Of a stretch of 64,000 bases of DNA, positions 59,791 to 64,000 are shown piece by piece. Source of the DNA: Helicoverpa zea (Eukaryota > Arthropoda > Insecta > Lepidoptera > Noctuidae). The DNA is taken from NCBI RefSeq assembly GCF_022581195.2, contig NC_061462.1:8928001-8992000 (forward strand). Reading direction: 5' to 3'. Both the position numbers and the translations under genes were made by a program. Position 1 is the first letter of the stretch; each line of letters starts with the position of its first letter. The notes below the pieces were generated by a model, which searched no databases, was not told the origin of the DNA, and worked only from the letters and a program-made list of their open reading frames with translations.

Positions 59791-61400
59791 GGATTTGGGC
59801 ATTTTAATAAACGGCTTTGTTCAATTTCAATGTATTGAAATGGTTTTTTTCCTCATAAAACCTTTCGTTCCTATTGCGTCAAAGTGAAACTTTCAGGGGT
59901 TGGTTTTCGGACCTACCGTTAAAAAGTCAGGGACAGTCCCGTTAAAAAGTTATGGGTTAAACAAAAATGCTTTCATTTTTCATCCTTCATATTTACGCAC
60001 TTAAATGACACTTACATCTTATCTAGTAAGTACGTATTCCAATATTATGTTTAGTTTTCACCTAAAATACTTATCGAAATAAGTACAAGGAAATAGGCAC
60101 AGGAATACATTATAGTCTTTGTTGCTGTTTCGTGATCATATAATGATTTCAGGTTATTTTTTACTGAGTGTGATAGGTGTTCCGTGTCACAGATTTCATA
60201 AAACGATACTAAGTACAATGCTACACACACAAAAAAAAAATATATTCACTTAATCTACATTTCGAAGAATAAATGGATTTTAAATTACTCCTTTGAACGG
60301 TCCTATTGTTATTTAATTTCGTAATCTAACAAAGGCGCAATTAGCGCAAATAAACTCACAAATACCGACCGTACACCTTGCGTTGACCCATGAAAGTTTG
60401 TTGAGCTTTATTCAAGGTACGACATGCACATGCTGTACATATTGACTTCATTCAAGGTGCTGACATTATAGAGCACAACAACTTCAACCCTATCGGAAAA
60501 TTGACAGAAGAGGCATTTGAAGCGTGTTCAAATACTTTAAGCATTTTCGGTTTTTCCGCTCAAGAAAGATTAGCCGACTAGCGACAAATGAAGGTATCAT
60601 TTATGAAAACAATAGACTATTGTGTTGGTTTCATCTGATGTTCTATCGTTCTGTTTTAGACCTAAAATAAAACAATTTAAACATCAAGTTTCAGAAGAAG
60701 TTAAATTACTGTTGTCACAAACTTGGAGTCCACATAAAGAAAATGTCGTATTCGTTAAGTGTCGGTGACTGTTCTGATCATGAATGATATATTTCTTCTT
60801 TATAATGCATACAATTAGAAAATGTCTGTCGATATTTACTTTTAATATTTATTTACATAAGGTAAGCCGCTTATGTATCTAGTTCCAATTCAGTTATGAT
60901 TCCCTAGTACTTGTATGTTTATGACACCCGAGCATTAATGTGTTTGACTGTACTTTAAATGGTTAAAATGCGAACGGTCCAGTGTTTCAGTTCAGTTGAC
61001 GAATTGATATGTGGTCCAAATTGTCAGTCTCACCAACTGGACACACGCGCGTTCAGTTGAATAATCAATTTTGTAAATAGTTTACTAGAGACTGTGAATC
61101 TATTGGTTTTAACTATTTCCTTATTTTGTATCTGCAAGTCGTCATACCCCTTTAGACAGTATTGCTTATTGTCAGGGTCAGGGTCTCATCTACTTAACGT
61201 GTTTTTATAACAGGCACTTCGAAAAAGCCAACTTCGAAAAAAGACAGTAGTTACATGTAAAATGTTTGAACTTTTGTCAAATCAGTTTACGATTATGTAC
61301 TCGTAGTATGACTCCATATAATAAAATGTACTCTAAACAATGTCAGATGTATATTAACGGAGTTTAAAATTATTACACTGACGACATATTCCTCTCTAAG
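59791..61400. other. Unassigned region
   Basis: About 1.6 kb, AT-rich. No open frame with a recognisable motif, no RNA gene, no repeat boundary seen. Confidence 0.5.
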
Positions 61401-61821
61401 GTGATCTTCACACTGCCCCGCATCACGCTGCATCTTGCGTGTCGACGCACCTACGCGCGTTCCTGCGGGAGTGCAGATCTGCATCATCGTGTGGGTTTTT
61501 CACGCACTCACGCGCGTAGGTGCGTTTTGTAAATTCACGCACAGCGAGTTCCATTTTCAAATATACACGTCACGCCCATTCAAAATCACGCGCGGCATTG
61601 CGGGATTCAGTGTGCCATACCTTGCGTCTCGCCCCGCACCTACGCGCGGGGGTGCGTGTTTCTCCGCATGTATGTGCGTGATCCGCATGAACGCGCGTGG
61701 ATGCATTTTCAGTGTGTTGGACTATGCGTGTTTTCCATACAAACGGAGATATTTCCATACAACGGAAAAAAAACGCATCCACGCACTACGCTGCATCATG
61801 CGGGGCAGTGTGATAATCGCC
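61401..61821. mobile_element. GC-rich MITE family D, copy 2 (421 bases)
   Basis: Same length as copy 1 at 47149 and inverted relative to it. Flanks are TAA on the left and TTA on the right, so the target duplication is not perfect here. Confidence 0.88.
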
Positions 61822-62023
61822 TTAATGAATTTGGGTATGACAGAGATATTTTTATGTCTTCACGTAAATACCGTTATAATGATACGGTCATACGTTTCTG
61901 TTGGAGCGGGTACAAAATCCCATACAACTTGTCCATTGTCTTTTCAAGTCTCATCGTTCAGTGGTGCAGGTTGTGCGTTGAACCGTCTGTCAGTCAGGGC
62001 AAAGGATTTTATTTATACAGATT

Positions 62024-62655
62024 AGTGAAGAGCCTATGGGCGACAGTAGTAATGCCTTCCCCCATAAAGTATATCAAAAAACCACCTGGAAATATTTATG
62101 TTAATTGTTTGAATAATAAACGTGTGCCTATGTAAAAAATGGATAAGAAATTAAAATATCGTTGCTTTACTCACTCCAAATGAAAGTTTTTATTCTAATT
62201 CCTCCAGTCAGACGCACTATCAAACATGGTGGCGTTAAATAAATGTAAAATAATGAATCTTATCACATAATTCCACACTATTTGGTGTTTGTACGAGTAA
62301 TAGGTTCCTATGTTCTTCGCTATCGTGGGTACTTGCTGATCTTGTTGATTGTGAGACATTGCCATCACGATTTAAATCCTACATGTATTTTCATTATGCA
62401 GGATTAGAAATGTCCTGTTGCTTTGCCTACCTAGCCACTGTCTATATCCAACTGTTGTTACATTTTCACATAACTAGACTCGTAAGCAATTAAATGGCAT
62501 CTGGTGGAAATTGAATATTTAAAAGACAGAAAAATACCTAATGACGTTCTTAGTTTTTCATTGGTTGACGAAACGATACCCATTTATTTAACATAATTAT
62601 GATGAATAATGATTTCTTGTCATTAGCAGAATTTTCATTTTTGTATACTACTTTA
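62024..62655 (-). pseudogene. Desaturase fragment D: duplicated 5' end of gene B
   Basis: Minus-strand match to exons 1 and 2 of B, the short intron between them, and about 260 bases of its 5' flank. Exon 1 (about 62173-62365) begins MAMSHNQQDQQVPTIAKNIG but shifts frame after the hydrophobic stretch and stops. Exon 2 breaks off just after the first histidine box, reading AHRLFTN, with the last His of the box changed to Asn. The rest of the gene is missing. The upstream homology runs to about 62655, which favours a DNA-level duplication over a processed copy, because intron and promoter came along. It keeps the base that is absent from B. Confidence 0.85.
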
Positions 62656-62944
62656 TATAACTGACTGATTTATACAATTGGTATTATAATAGACGTAACA
62701 TGTTTGAAAGGAATGTTCCAGTTTCAGTAGGATAGTCAGAAGCCAGACTAACTAGTCTTGAGGTATTGGGTATTGGGTTGGCCAGGTAACTGGATTGAGG
62801 ATCGCTTCTAAGACTGAATGTCTTAAGTTCTGTTTGCTTAACGTCACCGCGGTTAAAACTAATATAATGCTTGATAAGAGCAAATTAGAGTTAATTAACA
62901 GTACAGTATTTCTGATCGGAGTGTTGGGCATTGAAAAAGAGGGA

Positions 62945-63325
62945 TGAGAAGAGAGTGCATGTAGCAGAAATGAGAATGTGAGATGGATGTGTGGTGTTAC
63001 AAGAATGGATAAAGTGATGAATGATTACATTAGAGGAAGTCTGAGAGTAGTGCCAGTTACAGAAAAGATGAGGAGTAGAAGATTGTCATGGTATGGGCAT
63101 GTAATGAGGAGGGATGATACGCATGCAACAAAGTGTGTGCTAAGTATGAATGTAGATGGGTGGAGAGGAAGAGGAAGACCTAAGAAAAGATGGATGGATT
63201 TCCTGAAATATGACATGAATAGGAAGGGAGTGAGTGTCAGTATGACGAGTGACAGGGGAAAATAGAAGAGAATGACATATTGCGCCGACCCCAAGTAAAA
63301 TTGGGAACAGGGCAGGAGAAAGAAG
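62945..63325 (+). mobile_element. RTE-type LINE 3' end
   Basis: Encodes RWMCGVTRMDKVMNDYIRGS, LSWYGHVMRRDDTHATKCVL and GRGRPKKRWMDFLKYDM, the C-terminal signature of RTE-clade ORF2 proteins, then a 3' UTR ending in (AAG)n. A start of translation is not expected; this is a 5'-truncated copy. Confidence 0.85.
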
Positions 63326-63769
63326 AAGTATTTCTCGGCATTACCATTGACAGTAAATTGCAATGGGGTGTCCATATATCCTCCCTATCAGGGCGACTTG
63401 GTGCTGCTGCCTTTGTAGTCAGAAAAATAAGACAACTGATCTATACGGCCTATATATATAGCTGCTAACTTTCTAAAGCTTGATGTCATATTGCTATGGG
63501 GGGCAGCGGCTGATGTTCAATCAATTTTTATTTTGCGAAAAAGGGCGATCCGAGCGATCTATGGCATGGGTTCTCGTGAATCTCTTAGAGAATTTTTAAG
63601 GAAATTAATACACTGTACCTTAACTACATTACCTTCCTTGTACATTTTCGAAAATATTATGTTTGTTAAACCTCCCAAGTTTAGGCTAACAAAAACAAAT
63701 AAGTCGTTCTTAGGAAATTGTGTACGTTTTTATAACAAGCTACCTAAATGTATCCTTGATTTCACTTAA
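63326..63769 (+). mobile_element. Jockey-type LINE ORF2 C-terminal piece
   Basis: Reads FLGITIDSKLQWGVHISSLS and GAAAFVVRKIRQL, then after a frame break LLWGAAADVQSIFILRKRAI, RAIYGMGSRESLRE and LPSLYIFENIMFV. These are typical of the region after the reverse transcriptase core in Jockey/CR1-group LINEs. It begins exactly at the tail of the RTE piece. Confidence 0.8.
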
Positions 63770-64000
63770 GTATAAAAAGTTATAATATTATATGTATTAT
63801 AAAATTAGGCGTATTATAAAATTCAGGATTACATTGATGACAGTGATGCCTGGCGTTAAATTAATATTGTTTTTTCTTTTTCTCTGCACATGTTTTTTTC
63901 CCGGCGACCACGGGCACCGGAGTGCCTCCGTCCAGACCAGCCAAGCGGAGCGTAAGTTGCAATATCTGATTAAGAACTTAGTTACCCAATATATTTTTTC
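63770..64000. other. Window end
   Basis: AT-rich 3' flank of the LINE piece, then a GC-rich patch at about 63900-63955 with no feature recognised. Confidence 0.4.

Noticed and set aside
61435..62135. Open frames of 196 and 159 codons on the plus strand
   Set aside because: They run through GC-rich MITE D and into desaturase fragment D on the other strand; the same frame in the copy at 47157-47534 confirms they are element by-products.
63860..63960. Possible start of a further gene at the window end (signal-like frame followed by GC-rich text)
   Set aside because: Too short before the window edge, and next to a LINE end; no splice site or motif to support it.

Overview
The window looks like nuclear DNA from a moth (Lepidoptera, probably Noctuoidea). 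It is AT-rich, its genes are split by GT-AG introns, it holds a cluster of insect acyl-CoA desaturases, and it is full of lepidopteran repeats: tRNA-headed SINEs, RTE and Jockey-type LINE ends, a Penelope-like element and many short inverted-repeat elements. No bacterial, viral or plasmid features were seen. All gene models were read by eye from frame, splice sites and family motifs; no database search was made.

Left half (about 1.2-41 kb), plus strand: four secreted trypsin-like serine protease genes in tandem, head to tail. Their coding spans are 1236-15666 (327 aa), 20277-29848 (309 aa), 32123-36792 (301 aa) and 37629-40995 (294 aa). Each has seven coding exons. Each protein has a signal peptide, a short variable light chain ending in a Cys-x-Cys-x-Cys-Gly knot, an R|IVGG or R|VVGG activation site, an intact His/Asp/Ser triad, an Asp in the S1 pocket (trypsin specificity) and a C-terminal Cys-x-Cys tail. 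Genes 2-4 share exon lengths and phases; gene 1 has its fifth intron at a different place. The introns carry most of the mobile DNA. Intron 4 of gene 2 holds a Penelope-like element and a DNA transposon ending 28 bases before a splice acceptor. Intron 6 of gene 2 holds a three-level nest of insertions.

Right half (about 42-56 kb): three desaturase genes with one six-exon plan. A (42495-44186, minus, 395 aa) looks intact. B (48723-52905, minus) is complete in exon structure but lacks one base in the codon of the first histidine box, so it is probably a recent pseudogene. C (53997-56045, plus, 362 aa) is intact and divergent from B across about 1.1 kb. A broken duplicate of the 5' end of B (D, 62024-62655) lies about 9 kb away and still has the base that B lost. 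The enzymes would be ER-membrane fatty acyl-CoA desaturases of the lepidopteran delta-9/delta-11 superfamily; the position of the double bond cannot be told from sequence alone.

Right end (56-64 kb): mainly mobile DNA, namely a 2.7-kb inverted-repeat element with other elements inside it, second copies of repeats seen earlier, the D fragment, and RTE and Jockey-type LINE 3' ends. The proteases and desaturases have no evident shared pathway and simply adjoin. No CRISPR array, operon, tRNA or rRNA gene was found.
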